Source: Betaproteobacteria bacterium
GTDB lineage: Bacteria > Pseudomonadota > Gammaproteobacteria > Burkholderiales > Burkholderiaceae_C
Reading direction: 5' to 3'
Length of the DNA stretch: 11,819 nt
Assembly: GCA_009918225.1 (NCBI GenBank)
Contig: RGEP01000034.1
Location: forward strand, 1-11,819
Shown here: positions 1 through 8,521 of the stretch, in pieces
Layout of the letters: the number at the start of each line of letters is the position of its first letter
Position numbering within the stretch: position 1 is the stretch's first letter
Position numbers and translations under genes: made by a program
The notes under the pieces: generated by a model
Databases searched by the model: none
What the model was told of the DNA's origin: nothing
Seen by the model: only the letters and a program-made list of their open reading frames with translations

Positions 1-393
1 CACTTCATTTCCCGCTTGAACAAGGAAGGCCACACGGTGCTGCTGACCACGCACTACCTCGAAGAGGCCGAGGCGCTGTGCAGCCGGATTGCCATGCTCA
101 AAAAGGGGCGGATCGTGGCGCTGGACCGCACCGAAAACCTGCTGGCCGGTACAGCCAGCACCATGCTGCGATTCAAGACCGACCAGGCGTTGCCCGCTGA
201 TGTGGCGGCCCAGGCCCGTGTGACCGGACGCAGCGTTCAGCTGCAGGCGCACCACGCCGAGGAAGTGGAAGGGCTGCTCAAGCGCCTGCGAGAAGCGGGT
301 GTTCGGGTGGAAGACCTGGAGATCGGCCGCGCCGACCTGGAGGATGTCTTTTTGGAGATCATGCAGAACCCGGCACACGGAGGCCAGCCATGA
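1..393 (+). CDS. ABC transporter ATP-binding protein, C-terminal part (5' truncated by window)
   Basis: This is the last 130 residues of an ABC ATPase; the frame is open through base 1, so the true start lies outside. Walker A, the signature motif and Walker B are not in view. The switch-histidine region is clear: TVLLTTHYLEEAE, with the H-loop His at visible residue 18. It is followed by the usual 'IAMLKKGRIVALD' strand and a C-terminal domain ending in 'ADLEDVFLEIM', typical of drug/polysaccharide-export ATPases of the YadG/CcmA type. Its TGA (391-393) overlaps the ATG (390-392) of the permease gene, so the two are almost certainly one exporter with coupled translation. E. coli YadG has about 308 residues, so about 180 would be missing here. 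The substrate cannot be told from the sequence. Confidence 0.93.
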   Translation, partial: HFISRLNKEGHTVLLTTHYLEEAEALCSRIAMLKKGRIVALDRTENLLAGTASTMLRFKTDQALPADVAAQARVTGRSVQLQAHHAEEVEGLLKRLREAGVRVEDLEIGRADLEDVFLEIMQNPAHGGQP

Positions 394-1166
394 AGCGCGG
401 CCTGGCTGCATTGGAAGGGGCCTCGACCCTCTTTCGCAAAGAGGTGCTGCGGTTTTGGAAGGTCAGCTTTCAAACGATCGGCGCACCGGTGCTGACGGCG
501 CTGCTGTACCTGATGATCTTTGGCCATGTGTTGGAAGACCACGTGCAGGTGTACGACTCGGTGGGCTACACCGGATTCTTGCTGCCGGGCCTGGTGATGA
601 TGAGCGTGCTGCAGAACAGCTTTGCCAACACCAGCAGCTCCTTGATTCAAAGCAAGGTCACCGGCAACCTGGTGTTCCTCTTGGTGACGCCTTTGTCCCA
701 CTGGGCCTGGTTTGCTGCCTACGTGGGCGCCTCGATGGTGCGCGGCTTGGCAGTGGGCCTGGGGGTGTTTGTCGTCACCGCCGCCTTTGTGCCCCTGTCG
801 TTTGTGGAGCCCTGGTGGATCGTGATTTTTGCGGTGCTGGGCTCGGGCCTCTTGGGGTCTATGGGCTTGATTGCGGGGCTGTGGGCCGAGAAGTTCGACC
901 AGATGGCGGCCTTCCAGAACTTCATCATCATGCCCATGACCTTTCTGGCCGGGGTCTTCTATTCGATCCACTCCCTGCCGGCCTTTTGGCAACAGGTCAG
1001 CCACTTCAATCCCTTTTTCTACATGATCGACGGATTTCGCCGGGGATTTTTTGGCCAGTCGGATGTGTCGCCCTGGTTCAGCCTGGCCGTAGTGGGCAGC
1101 GCCTTTGTGGTGGTGGCGGCCTTGGCCCTGCGCTTGTTGGCCCGCGGCTACAAGATCCGGGCTTGA
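390..1166 (+). CDS. ABC-2 type transporter permease (YadH-like)
   Basis: An integral inner-membrane protein of 258 residues, the usual size for this family (E. coli YadH about 256). It has a short cytoplasmic N-terminus with 'FRKEVLRFWK' (residues 15-24) and about six hydrophobic segments, near residues 28-47, 62-80, 95-112, 117-136, 143-165, 177-193 and 230-250; the third and fourth are close together and could be counted differently. The 'FNPFFYMIDGFRRGFFG' stretch (206-222) before the last membrane segment is characteristic of ABC-2 permeases. The start overlaps the stop of the ATPase gene (ATGA), which fixes the partner. It probably works as a dimer with two ATPase subunits to export an unknown compound or lipid-linked molecule. 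The family call is firm; the substrate is unknown. Confidence 0.93.
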   Translation: MKRGLAALEGASTLFRKEVLRFWKVSFQTIGAPVLTALLYLMIFGHVLEDHVQVYDSVGYTGFLLPGLVMMSVLQNSFANTSSSLIQSKVTGNLVFLLVTPLSHWAWFAAYVGASMVRGLAVGLGVFVVTAAFVPLSFVEPWWIVIFAVLGSGLLGSMGLIAGLWAEKFDQMAAFQNFIIMPMTFLAGVFYSIHSLPAFWQQVSHFNPFFYMIDGFRRGFFGQSDVSPWFSLAVVGSAFVVVAALALRLLARGYKIRA

Positions 1167-1182
1167 AGTCCCGTACAGATTC

Positions 1183-1206
1183 GGGTTAACCCCCGGTCGA
1201 TACAAT
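1183..1206 (+). promoter_or_regulatory. possible promoter of ibaG-murA, with -10 like TACAAT
   Basis: In the 46-base gap between the permease and ibaG there is TACAAT at 1201-1206, one mismatch from the sigma70 -10 consensus. The start codon at 1213 is 6 bases beyond it, so transcription would begin at or next to the ATG. I see no good TTGACA-like -35 at 16-18 bases. The palindrome GGGTTAACCC (1183-1192) lies where the -35 region would be, but a 10-base palindrome is expected several times by chance in a window this long. The call rests on the -10 match and its place in the only gap of this part of the operon. Confidence 0.35.
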
Positions 1207-1212
1207 GGGGCC

Positions 1213-1458
1213 ATGGCAGATCCCACGCCCCAAGAGGTGCGCAGCTTCATTGCGCACGGCCTTTCCTGCGAACACCTGGAAGTCGAAGGCGACGGCCGGC
1301 ACTTTTTCGCGACCATCGTGTCCGCTGAATTCGCCGGCCAGTCACGTGTGGCGCGCCACCAGCGGGTGTATGCGGCCTTGGGTGATCGCATGCGCGAGCA
1401 GATCCATGCCCTGTCCATGAAGACGCTCACGCCGGCCGAGTGGCAGGCGCAGGGCTGA
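1213..1458 (+). CDS. ibaG: BolA-family protein IbaG
   Basis: A small BolA/IbaG protein of 81 residues (E. coli IbaG is 84). IbaG-type proteins bind monothiol glutaredoxins and take part in Fe-S cluster handling and acid/envelope stress. The core is recognisable: 'VEGDGRHF' near the N-terminus, the 'SRVARHQRVYAAL' helix-turn region around residues 42-54, and the conserved C-terminal 'HALSMKTLTPAEW', whose His is the expected cluster-ligand position. It lies immediately before murA, as in E. coli (yrbA/ibaG-murA), which supports IbaG over BolA itself. The start at 1213 gives the family length; further upstream the frame has no BolA similarity. The stop is 3 bases before the murA ATG. Confidence 0.9.
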   Translation: MADPTPQEVRSFIAHGLSCEHLEVEGDGRHFFATIVSAEFAGQSRVARHQRVYAALGDRMREQIHALSMKTLTPAEWQAQG

Positions 1459-1461
1459 TCC

Positions 1462-2761
<1,300 letters not shown>

Positions 2762-2763
<2 letters not shown>

Positions 2764-2766
2764 GGA
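2762..2766 (+). promoter_or_regulatory. ribosome binding site for hisG (GAGGA)
   Basis: GAGGA overlaps the murA stop codon. Its distance is 3 bases to the ATG at 2770 and 6 bases to the ATG at 2773. The second spacing is nearer the optimum, and homologues I recall begin MITLALSKGR. This favours 2773 as the hisG start and suggests translation coupled to murA termination. Confidence 0.5.
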
Positions 2767-2772
2767 CGCATG

Positions 2773-3411
2773 ATGATCACACTGGCGCTGTCCAAGGGAC
2801 GAATCTTCGAAGAGACGCTGCCGCTGTTGCGGGCCGCGGGCATCGAGGTGCTGGAAGACCCGGAAACCTCACGCAAGTTGATCCTGCCCACGAGCCGCAG
2901 CGATGTGCGCGTGGTGCTGGTGCGTGCCACCGATGTGCCCACCTATGTGCAGTATGGGGGGGCGGATGTCGGTGTGGCCGGCAAGGATGTGCTCTTGGAG
3001 CACGGCGGCAGCGGCTTGGTGCAGCCCCTGGACCTGAACATTGCCCGCTGCCGCATGAGCGTCGCGGTGCGGGATGATTTCGACTATGCCGCTGCGGTAC
3101 AGCAAGGCTCCCGCATCCGCGTGGCCACCAAGTACACCCAGGTTGCACGCCAACACTTTGCCGACAAAGGCGTGCACGTGGACCTGATCAAGCTTTACGG
3201 GTCTATGGAGTTGGCCCCCTTGACGGGTCTGGCCGACGCCATCGTGGATCTGGTTTCCACCGGCAGTACCCTCAAGGCCAACCACCTGGTCGAGGTAGAG
3301 ACCATCATGCCGATCTCGTCGCGCTTGGTGGTCAACCAAACGGCACTCAAGACCAAGGTGGCCCTCATCGGACCCTTGATTCAGGCCATCGAAGCCGCCG
3401 TGGTGCCTTGA
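2773..3411 (+). CDS. hisG: ATP phosphoribosyltransferase, short form (HisG-S)
   Basis: First step of histidine biosynthesis: ATP + PRPP to phosphoribosyl-ATP. The length is 212 residues (213 if ATG 2770 is used). That fits the short form, which lacks the C-terminal feedback domain of the ~300-residue long form. Short HisG needs the regulatory partner HisZ, which is not in this window. Visible signatures are the N-terminal 'LALSKGRIFEE', 'VQYGGADVGVAGKD' (about residues 59-72) and the PRPP-binding stretch 'APLTGLADAIVDLVSTGSTL' (about 148-167). It lies 9 bases behind murA, with GAGGA at 2762-2766. There is no His-rich leader peptide or attenuator in front, so murA transcription probably reads straight into hisG. 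Confidence 0.96.
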   Translation: MITLALSKGRIFEETLPLLRAAGIEVLEDPETSRKLILPTSRSDVRVVLVRATDVPTYVQYGGADVGVAGKDVLLEHGGSGLVQPLDLNIARCRMSVAVRDDFDYAAAVQQGSRIRVATKYTQVARQHFADKGVHVDLIKLYGSMELAPLTGLADAIVDLVSTGSTLKANHLVEVETIMPISSRLVVNQTALKTKVALIGPLIQAIEAAVVP

Positions 3412-3433
3412 ACCGAAACGACGCCCCGCACCC

Positions 3434-4753
3434 ATGGCCATGAACACCGCGATCCACCGACTGAGCACCGCCGACGCCGACTTCGAATCCCGGTTCGAGG
3501 CGCTGCTGCATTGGTCGGACGAACAGGACGAGGCCATCGAGCAGCGCGTGGCCAGTATCTTGGCTGATGTGCGCCAGCGCGGTGACGCCGCGGTGCTGGC
3601 CTACACCGCGCAGTTCGATGCCCTCAAGGTCACGGACATGGCGGAGCTGGAACTCCAGGCTGACGACTTCGAGCGCGCCTTTGCGGCCATCACCCCCGCC
3701 CAGCGCGATGCGCTGCAACAGGCCACTGCGCGCATACGCGGCTACCACGAGCGTCAGCTGCAGGCCAATGGTCAGAGCTGGCAGTACCGCGACGAAGACG
3801 GCACCCTGTTGGGGCAAAAGGTCACGCCTTTGGACCGCGTGGGCATCTACGTGCCCGGTGGCAAGGCGGCCTACCCCTCTTCCTTGCTGATGAATGCGGT
3901 GCCCGCGCATGTGGCCGGTGTCGGTGAAATCATCATGGTGGTGCCCACCCCACGCGGCGAGCGCAACACCTTGGTCTTGGCGGCCGCGCATGTGGCCGGT
4001 GTCACGCGTGCCTTCACCATCGGTGGCGCCCAAGCCGTGGCAGCCCTGGCGTTCGGCACCGACTCGGTTCCGAAGGTGGACAAGATCACCGGGCCGGGCA
4101 ACGCCTACGTCGCATCTGCCAAGCGCCGGGTCTTCGGCACCGTGGGCATCGACATGATCGCCGGGCCCAGCGAGATTTTGGTGCTGGCCGATGGCAGCAC
4201 CCCAGCCCACTGGGTGGCCATGGACCTGTTCAGCCAGGCCGAGCACGACGAATTGGCGCAAAGCGTTTTGCTGTGCCCGGATGCGGCGTACATTGATGCG
4301 GTGCACCGCGAGATTGACCGCTTGATCGACGGCATGCCACGCGCAGCCATCATCCGGGCTTCCCTGCAGGGGCGTGGTGCCCTCATACACACCCGCTCGA
4401 TGGAAGAGGCGTGCGAGATCAGCAACCGCATCGCTCCCGAGCACCTGGAAGTCAGCAGCCGTGACCCTCACCGTTGGGAACCGCTGCTCAAGCACGCGGG
4501 TGCGATCTTTCTGGGCGCCTACACCAGCGAGAGCCTGGGCGACTACTGCGCCGGGCCCAACCATGTGCTGCCCACCTCGGGCACCGCCCGCTTCTCTTCG
4601 CCCCTGGGGGTCTATGACTTTCAAAAGCGCAGCAGCCTGATTGAGGTCAGCGAGGCAGGCGCCCAAACCCTGGGCCGTGTGGCCGCCGAGCTGGCCTATG
4701 GCGAAGGCCTGCAGGCCCACGCCCAAGCCGCCGAGATGCGGCTCAAGACCTGA
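3434..4753 (+). CDS. hisD: histidinol dehydrogenase HisD
   Basis: Catalyses the last two oxidations of the pathway, L-histidinol to L-histidine with two NAD+ and a bound zinc. It is full length at 439 residues. Expected zinc ligands are present: Gln268 and His271 in 'SQAEHDE', Asp370 in 'LGDYCAGPNHVLPT', and His429 in 'GLQAHAQ'. The catalytic pair Glu336-His337 is in 'APEHLE'. The 'VPGGKAAYPSSLLMNAVPA' region (140-158) is intact. ATG 3434 is used; ATG 3440 (Met3) is an equally possible start because neither has a convincing ribosome site. It lies 22 bases after hisG. Two copies of a 20-base sequence inside the gene encode the paired 'AHVAGV' segments; see the repeat entries. Confidence 0.97.
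   Translation: MAMNTAIHRLSTADADFESRFEALLHWSDEQDEAIEQRVASILADVRQRGDAAVLAYTAQFDALKVTDMAELELQADDFERAFAAITPAQRDALQQATARIRGYHERQLQANGQSWQYRDEDGTLLGQKVTPLDRVGIYVPGGKAAYPSSLLMNAVPAHVAGVGEIIMVVPTPRGERNTLVLAAAHVAGVTRAFTIGGAQAVAALAFGTDSVPKVDKITGPGNAYVASAKRRVFGTVGIDMIAGPSEILVLADGSTPAHWVAMDLFSQAEHDELAQSVLLCPDAAYIDAVHREIDRLIDGMPRAAIIRASLQGRGALIHTRSMEEACEISNRIAPEHLEVSSRDPHRWEPLLKHAGAIFLGAYTSESLGDYCAGPNHVLPTSGTARFSSPLGVYDFQKRSSLIEVSEAGAQTLGRVAAELAYGEGLQAHAQAAEMRLKT
3903..3922 (+). repeat. 20-base direct repeat in hisD, copy 1
   Basis: Identical over 20 bases to 3984-4003 and 81 bases (27 codons) from it in the same frame. It encodes the segment ending in AHVAGV. E. coli HisD has related paired segments here (AKVAGV and AKIAGV), so the protein-level repeat is ancestral and only the exact DNA identity is local. 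Confidence 0.9.
3984..4003 (+). repeat. 20-base direct repeat in hisD, copy 2
   Basis: Second copy of the in-frame repeat that begins at 3903. Recombination between the copies would remove exactly 27 codons without a frameshift. Both copies are present, and HisD has its normal length. Confidence 0.9.
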
Positions 4754-4784
4754 ACGGGAACGCGCCCCAGACCGCCAGACGCGC

Positions 4785-5681
4785 ATGAACACCAAGCCCT
4801 CTTCCATTCAGCCTGCCCCGTTGGCCGCGCGCATGCAGCGCCTGTTGCGGCCCGACGTGCAGGGCCTGCACGCTTATGCGGTGCAGCCCAGCGCCGGTCT
4901 GGTCAAGCTCGACACCATGGAAAACCCCTTTGGTTTGCCGCCCGCGCTGCAGCAGGCCTTGGGAGAACGGCTGGGACGGGTGGCGCTCAACCGCTACCCA
5001 GCCGAGCGTACGGAAGACCTCAAGCGCGCCCTGGCCCTGCACGCGCATCTGCCCGAGGGCTGCGAGCTGATGCTGGGCAATGGGTCGGATGAGCTCATCA
5101 GCCTGCTGACCCTGGCCCTGGATGTGCCCGGTAATGTGGTGATGGCGCCGCTGCCGGGCTTTGTGATGTACGAAATGAGTGCCAAGCTGCAGGGCGTTCG
5201 CTTCGTGGGCGTGCCCACCACAGCCGACTTTGAGCTGGACCTGCCGGCTATGCTTGACGCGATTGCCCAGCACCAGCCCGCCTTGATTTGGTTGGCCTAC
5301 CCGAACAAGCTGCGACCACCCTTCAATGTGAGCGTGCTCAACGCCGAGGCCGCGCTGTTTGCGCTGGAGCACGCCGACGAATACACGCGGCAGGCCGGGC
5401 TGATCCGCAGCGAACGCGAGCGCGTGCTGCAGGCCTTGGCACGGCACCCTGGCGTGCGGGTGTTCGACAGCCAGGCCAATATGGTGCTCCTGCGCCTGCC
5501 CGCAGGCTGCGATCCGGCGCGGGTGTTTGCTGGCATCAAGGCTCGAAAGGTGCTGATCAAGAATGTTTCGGGCCTGCACCCGCTCTTGGCGGGCTGTTTG
5601 CGCGTCACCATCGGAACGCCCGAAGAAAATACACTCCTGCTTGCGGCTTTCGAAGCCGCGCTCCAAGAAAGCCGACCATGA
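4785..5681 (+). CDS. hisC: histidinol-phosphate aminotransferase HisC, internally deleted and probably inactive
   Basis: HisC is a PLP enzyme that converts imidazole-acetol phosphate to histidinol phosphate with glutamate. This frame encodes 298 residues; I expect about 370-375 in this group. The N-terminal part is normal: 'KLDTMENPFGLP' (41-52), 'LNRYPAERTEDLK' (68-80), and the cofactor-phosphate motif 'LGNGSDELISLL' (97-108). The C-terminal part is normal too: 'RPPFNVSVLNAEAALFALEH' (177-196), 'VLIKNVSGLHPLL' (256-268), and Arg273 in 'CLRVTIGTPEEN' for substrate carboxylate binding. In between, 'IWLAYPN' (168-174) runs directly into 'KLRPPFN'. About 75-80 residues are missing: the rest of the NPTG turn, the D-E-A-Y element, and the Ser-Lys that forms the PLP Schiff base. 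The loss keeps the frame and hence the 4-base ATGA overlap with hisB. Start 4785 was chosen because it gives the family N-terminus. The identity is firm; the lost activity is inferred. Confidence 0.9.
   Translation: MNTKPSSIQPAPLAARMQRLLRPDVQGLHAYAVQPSAGLVKLDTMENPFGLPPALQQALGERLGRVALNRYPAERTEDLKRALALHAHLPEGCELMLGNGSDELISLLTLALDVPGNVVMAPLPGFVMYEMSAKLQGVRFVGVPTTADFELDLPAMLDAIAQHQPALIWLAYPNKLRPPFNVSVLNAEAALFALEHADEYTRQAGLIRSERERVLQALARHPGVRVFDSQANMVLLRLPAGCDPARVFAGIKARKVLIKNVSGLHPLLAGCLRVTIGTPEENTLLLAAFEAALQESRP
5304..5309 (+). other. deletion junction within hisC
   Basis: The codons for Asn174 and Lys175 (AAC AAG) mark the join. Intact homologues continue after YPN with NPTG, and have Asp before the Lys-x-Arg-Pro-Pro of the right flank. 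The undeleted ends would probably have read AACAAC and GACAAG, giving a short ACAA microhomology for slippage or end joining. This reconstruction is inferred from the protein family, because the missing DNA is not here. Confidence 0.75.
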
Positions 5682-6271
5682 CCGCCCGAATCGCCGAGGT
5701 GCACCGCCGTACCAGCGAAACCGATATCCGCGTGCGCATCAACCTTGATGGCAGCGGCGCTGCGCAGCTGAACACGGGCATCGGCTTTTTTGACCACATG
5801 CTCGAGCAGATTGCCCGCCACGGCTTGATCGATTTGATGATCGAAGCCCAGGGCGACCTGCACATTGATGGCCACCACACGGTGGAAGACGTGGGCATCA
5901 CCCTGGGCCAGGCTTTTGCGCAGGCCGTGGGCGACAAGAAGGGCATACGCCGTTACGGTCACGCCTATGTGCCGCTGGATGAAGCGCTCAGCCGCGTGGT
6001 GGTTGACTTCTCAGGCCGCCCGGGCCTGCACATGCGGGTGGACTTCAAGTCCGGCATGATCGGCACGCTCGACACGCAGCTGGTCTACGAGTTTTTCCAA
6101 GGCTTTGTCAACCACGCGGGTGTCACGCTGCACATTGACAACCTGCACGGCGACAACGCCCACCATCAGTGCGAGACGGTCTTCAAAGCGTTTGCCCGCG
6201 CCTTGCGCGCGGCACTGGAACACGATCCGCGCATGTCGGGCGTCATTCCATCCACCAAGGGCAGCTTGTAG
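5678..6271 (+). CDS. hisB: imidazoleglycerol-phosphate dehydratase HisB (monofunctional)
   Basis: Dehydrates imidazole-glycerol phosphate to imidazole-acetol phosphate, the substrate of HisC. The 197 residues match the monofunctional enzyme; there is no N-terminal phosphatase domain as in E. coli HisB, so histidinol phosphatase must be a separate gene outside the window. Both manganese-binding repeats are intact: 'HHTVED' (66-71) and 'HHQCE' (162-166). The N-terminal 'NTGIGFFDHMLEQ' (32-44) and the C-terminal 'PSTKGSL' are also family-typical. The ATG overlaps the hisC stop (ATGA), implying translational coupling, which the in-frame hisC deletion preserves. Confidence 0.97.
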   Translation: MTARIAEVHRRTSETDIRVRINLDGSGAAQLNTGIGFFDHMLEQIARHGLIDLMIEAQGDLHIDGHHTVEDVGITLGQAFAQAVGDKKGIRRYGHAYVPLDEALSRVVVDFSGRPGLHMRVDFKSGMIGTLDTQLVYEFFQGFVNHAGVTLHIDNLHGDNAHHQCETVFKAFARALRAALEHDPRMSGVIPSTKGSL

Positions 6272-6310
6272 CGCAACCGTCACCGGGCTCTGACGCAGCC
6301 CCCTTACAGC

Positions 6311-6985
6311 ATGACCCGCATCGTTGCGATCGTTGATTACGGCATGGGCAACCTGCGCTCGGTGTCGCAGGCCGTGCAGCATGTGGCCGCGGGCACGGAT
6401 GTGCAGGTGCGGGTGACGTCTGACCCCGCTGTGGTGCAGGCTGCCGAGCGCGTGGTGTTGCCTGGGCAGGGCGCCATGCGCGACTGCATGAAGGAGCTGC
6501 AGGTCACGGGTTTGCGCGAGGCGGTGCTGCATGCGGCGGCCACCAAGCCCTTGATGGGCGTGTGTGTGGGCATGCAGATGTTGCTGGACCACAGCGAAGA
6601 GCAAGACACCCCAGGCTTGGGCCTGATACCCGGGCGGGTGCGCCGCTTTCGCTTGGAAGGCCTGCGCCAAAGCGACGGCAGCCGCTACAAGGTGCCGCAA
6701 ATGGGCTGGAACCAAGCCTGGCCGACGGGCGGGCAGGGCGCTGGGGCCACCTGGCCCCGCCACCCCATGTGGGCGGGCGTGCCCGACGGCGCCTGGTTCT
6801 ACTTTGTCCACAGTTATTGGGCCGACCCCCAGGCCGCCGAGCACACCGCGGCGCATACCGATTACGGGGTGCGCTTGTCCTGCGCGGTGGCCCGGGATAA
6901 CATTTTCGCCACCCAGTTTCACCCCGAGAAGAGCGCCGACCAAGGCCTGCAGCTCTACCGCAACTTCCTCCACTGGAACCCCTGA
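6311..6985 (+). CDS. hisH: imidazole glycerol phosphate synthase, glutaminase subunit HisH
   Basis: Class I glutamine amidotransferase that supplies ammonia to HisF. The 224 residues are slightly longer than E. coli HisH (196). The catalytic triad is visible: Cys85 in 'GVCVGMQML', and His204 and Glu206 in 'QFHPEKS'. The oxyanion region 'LPGQGAM' (50-56) is present. The extra length is mostly a Gly/Trp-rich loop around residues 138-158, before 'WFYFVHSYW'. It follows hisB after 39 bases and precedes hisA by 6 bases. No strong ribosome site is seen. Confidence 0.96.
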   Translation: MTRIVAIVDYGMGNLRSVSQAVQHVAAGTDVQVRVTSDPAVVQAAERVVLPGQGAMRDCMKELQVTGLREAVLHAAATKPLMGVCVGMQMLLDHSEEQDTPGLGLIPGRVRRFRLEGLRQSDGSRYKVPQMGWNQAWPTGGQGAGATWPRHPMWAGVPDGAWFYFVHSYWADPQAAEHTAAHTDYGVRLSCAVARDNIFATQFHPEKSADQGLQLYRNFLHWNP

Positions 6986-6991
6986 CCAGCC

Positions 6992-7732
6992 ATGCTGCTG
7001 ATCCCTGCCATCGACCTCAAGGACGGTCACTGCGTGCGCCTGAAGCAAGGCGATATGAACGACAGCACCATCTTCTCGGAAGACCCGGCCGCCATGGCGC
7101 GGCGTTGGGTGGAAGCCGGTGCCCGGCGGCTGCACCTGGTGGACCTCAACGGCGCCTTTGCCGGAAAGCCGGTCAATGAGGGCGCCGTGAAATCCATCTT
7201 GCGCGCGGTGGGTGACGACATCCCGGTGCAGCTCGGTGGCGGCATTCGCGACCTGGACACCATCGAGCGCTACCTGGATGACGGCATCAGCTATGTGATC
7301 ATCGGCACGGCCGCCGTGAAGAGCCCGGGGTTTCTGAAAGACGCGTGCAGCGCATTCGGTGGCCACATCATCGTGGGCCTGGATGCCAAGGATGGCAAGG
7401 TGGCCACCGATGGCTGGAGCAAGCTCACCGGCCACGAGGTGGTCGACCTGGCCAAGAAGTTTGAAGACTACGGGGTGGAAGGCATCATCTACACCGACAT
7501 CGGCCGCGACGGCATGCTCACCGGCATCAACATCGAGGCCACGGTGAAGTTGGCGCAGGCCCTGACGATTCCCGTCATTGCCTCGGGCGGCCTGAGCAAT
7601 CTGGCTGACATCAAGGCCCTGTGCGAAGTCGAGCCCGATGGCGTGGAGGGCGTTATCTGCGGTCGATCCATCTACACCGGCGCGCTGGACTTCAAGGCTG
7701 CACAGACGCTGGCCGATGAGCTCAACGGCTAG
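6992..7732 (+). CDS. hisA: ProFAR isomerase HisA
   Basis: (Beta-alpha)8-barrel enzyme that opens the ribose of ProFAR to PRFAR, the HisF substrate. It is complete at 246 residues. The catalytic acids are in place: Asp8 in 'IPAIDLKDG' and Asp131 in 'VGLDAKDG'. The phosphate-binding loops are 'LGGGIRDLDT' (81-90) and 'ASGGLSN', with 'YTDIGRDGM' (167-175). The stop is 9 bases before the hisF ATG. Confidence 0.97.
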   Translation: MLLIPAIDLKDGHCVRLKQGDMNDSTIFSEDPAAMARRWVEAGARRLHLVDLNGAFAGKPVNEGAVKSILRAVGDDIPVQLGGGIRDLDTIERYLDDGISYVIIGTAAVKSPGFLKDACSAFGGHIIVGLDAKDGKVATDGWSKLTGHEVVDLAKKFEDYGVEGIIYTDIGRDGMLTGINIEATVKLAQALTIPVIASGGLSNLADIKALCEVEPDGVEGVICGRSIYTGALDFKAAQTLADELNG

Positions 7733-7741
7733 GCGCACCTG

Positions 7742-8521
7742 ATGCTGGCCAAGCGCATCATTCCCTGCCTCGACGTCACCGGGGGGCGGGTGGTCAAGGG
7801 CGTGAACTTTGTCGAGTTGCGCGACGCTGGCGACCCGGTGGAAATCGCTGCGCGATACAACGAGCAGGGCGCCGACGAACTGACTTTTTTAGATATCACC
7901 GCCACCAGCGATGGCCGTGACCTGATCTTGCACATCATCGAGGCCGTGGCCTCGCAGGTGTTCATTCCCTTGACTGTGGGCGGCGGGGTGCGCACCGTGG
8001 ACGATGTGCGCCGGCTCCTCAACGCCGGGGCCGACAAGGTCAGCTTCAATTCGGCCGCAGTGGCGCGCCCACAGGTGATTCAAGAGGCCTCAGACAAGTA
8101 CGGTGCCCAGTGCATCGTGGTGGCCATCGACGCCAAGCGCCGCCGCGGCGATGAAGAATCACAGCGCGGCCCAGGCTGGGATGTCTACACCCATGGGGGG
8201 CGCCAGAACGTGGGCCTGGATGCCGTGGCCTGGGCGCGGCAGATGGCCGAGTTCGGGGCGGGTGAGATTTTGCTCACCAGCATGGACCGCGACGGCACCA
8301 AGATCGGCTTCGATTTGGAGCTCACCCGTGCGGTCAGCGATGCGGTGCCGGTGCCCGTGATCGCCTCAGGAGGGGTGGGCGAGTTGCAGCACCTGGTGGA
8401 CGGCGTCCAGAAGGGCGGCGCCGATGCGGTGCTGGCCGCCAGCATCTTCCACTATGGGCAGCACACGGTGGCCGAGGCCAAGGCGCTGATGGCTGCCCGC
8501 GGCGTGCCGGTGCGGCTTTGA
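7742..8521 (+). CDS. hisF: imidazole glycerol phosphate synthase, cyclase subunit HisF
   Basis: Barrel subunit that uses HisH-derived ammonia to make imidazole-glycerol phosphate and AICAR. It is full length at 259 residues, starting with the canonical 'MLAKRIIPCLDV'. Asp11 and Asp130 (in 'VVAIDAKR') are the catalytic pair. 'TVGGGVRT' (78-85) and 'ASGGVGEL' are the phosphate loops. The stop overlaps the TTG start of rsmD by TTGA. In other Burkholderiales I would expect hisI and hisE next; they are absent here. Confidence 0.97.
   Translation: MLAKRIIPCLDVTGGRVVKGVNFVELRDAGDPVEIAARYNEQGADELTFLDITATSDGRDLILHIIEAVASQVFIPLTVGGGVRTVDDVRRLLNAGADKVSFNSAAVARPQVIQEASDKYGAQCIVVAIDAKRRRGDEESQRGPGWDVYTHGGRQNVGLDAVAWARQMAEFGAGEILLTSMDRDGTKIGFDLELTRAVSDAVPVPVIASGGVGELQHLVDGVQKGGADAVLAASIFHYGQHTVAEAKALMAARGVPVRL

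Noticed and set aside
5621..5678. AAATACACT before hisB as an internal promoter that would bypass the hisC defect
   Set aside because: TACACT is only a fair -10 match, no -35 is found at 16-18 bases, and the in-frame hisC deletion needs no bypass for hisB translation.
6740..6800. Extra loop in HisH as a possible insertion
   Set aside because: The loop lies between conserved blocks, the catalytic triad is intact, and I recall similar longer loops in related betaproteobacteria, so ordinary family variation is more likely.
7885..7895. T6 run in hisF (ACTTTTTTAGAT) as a frameshift or terminator site
   Set aside because: The frame reads the normal HisF 'TFLDITA' without a break, and there is no hairpin upstream.
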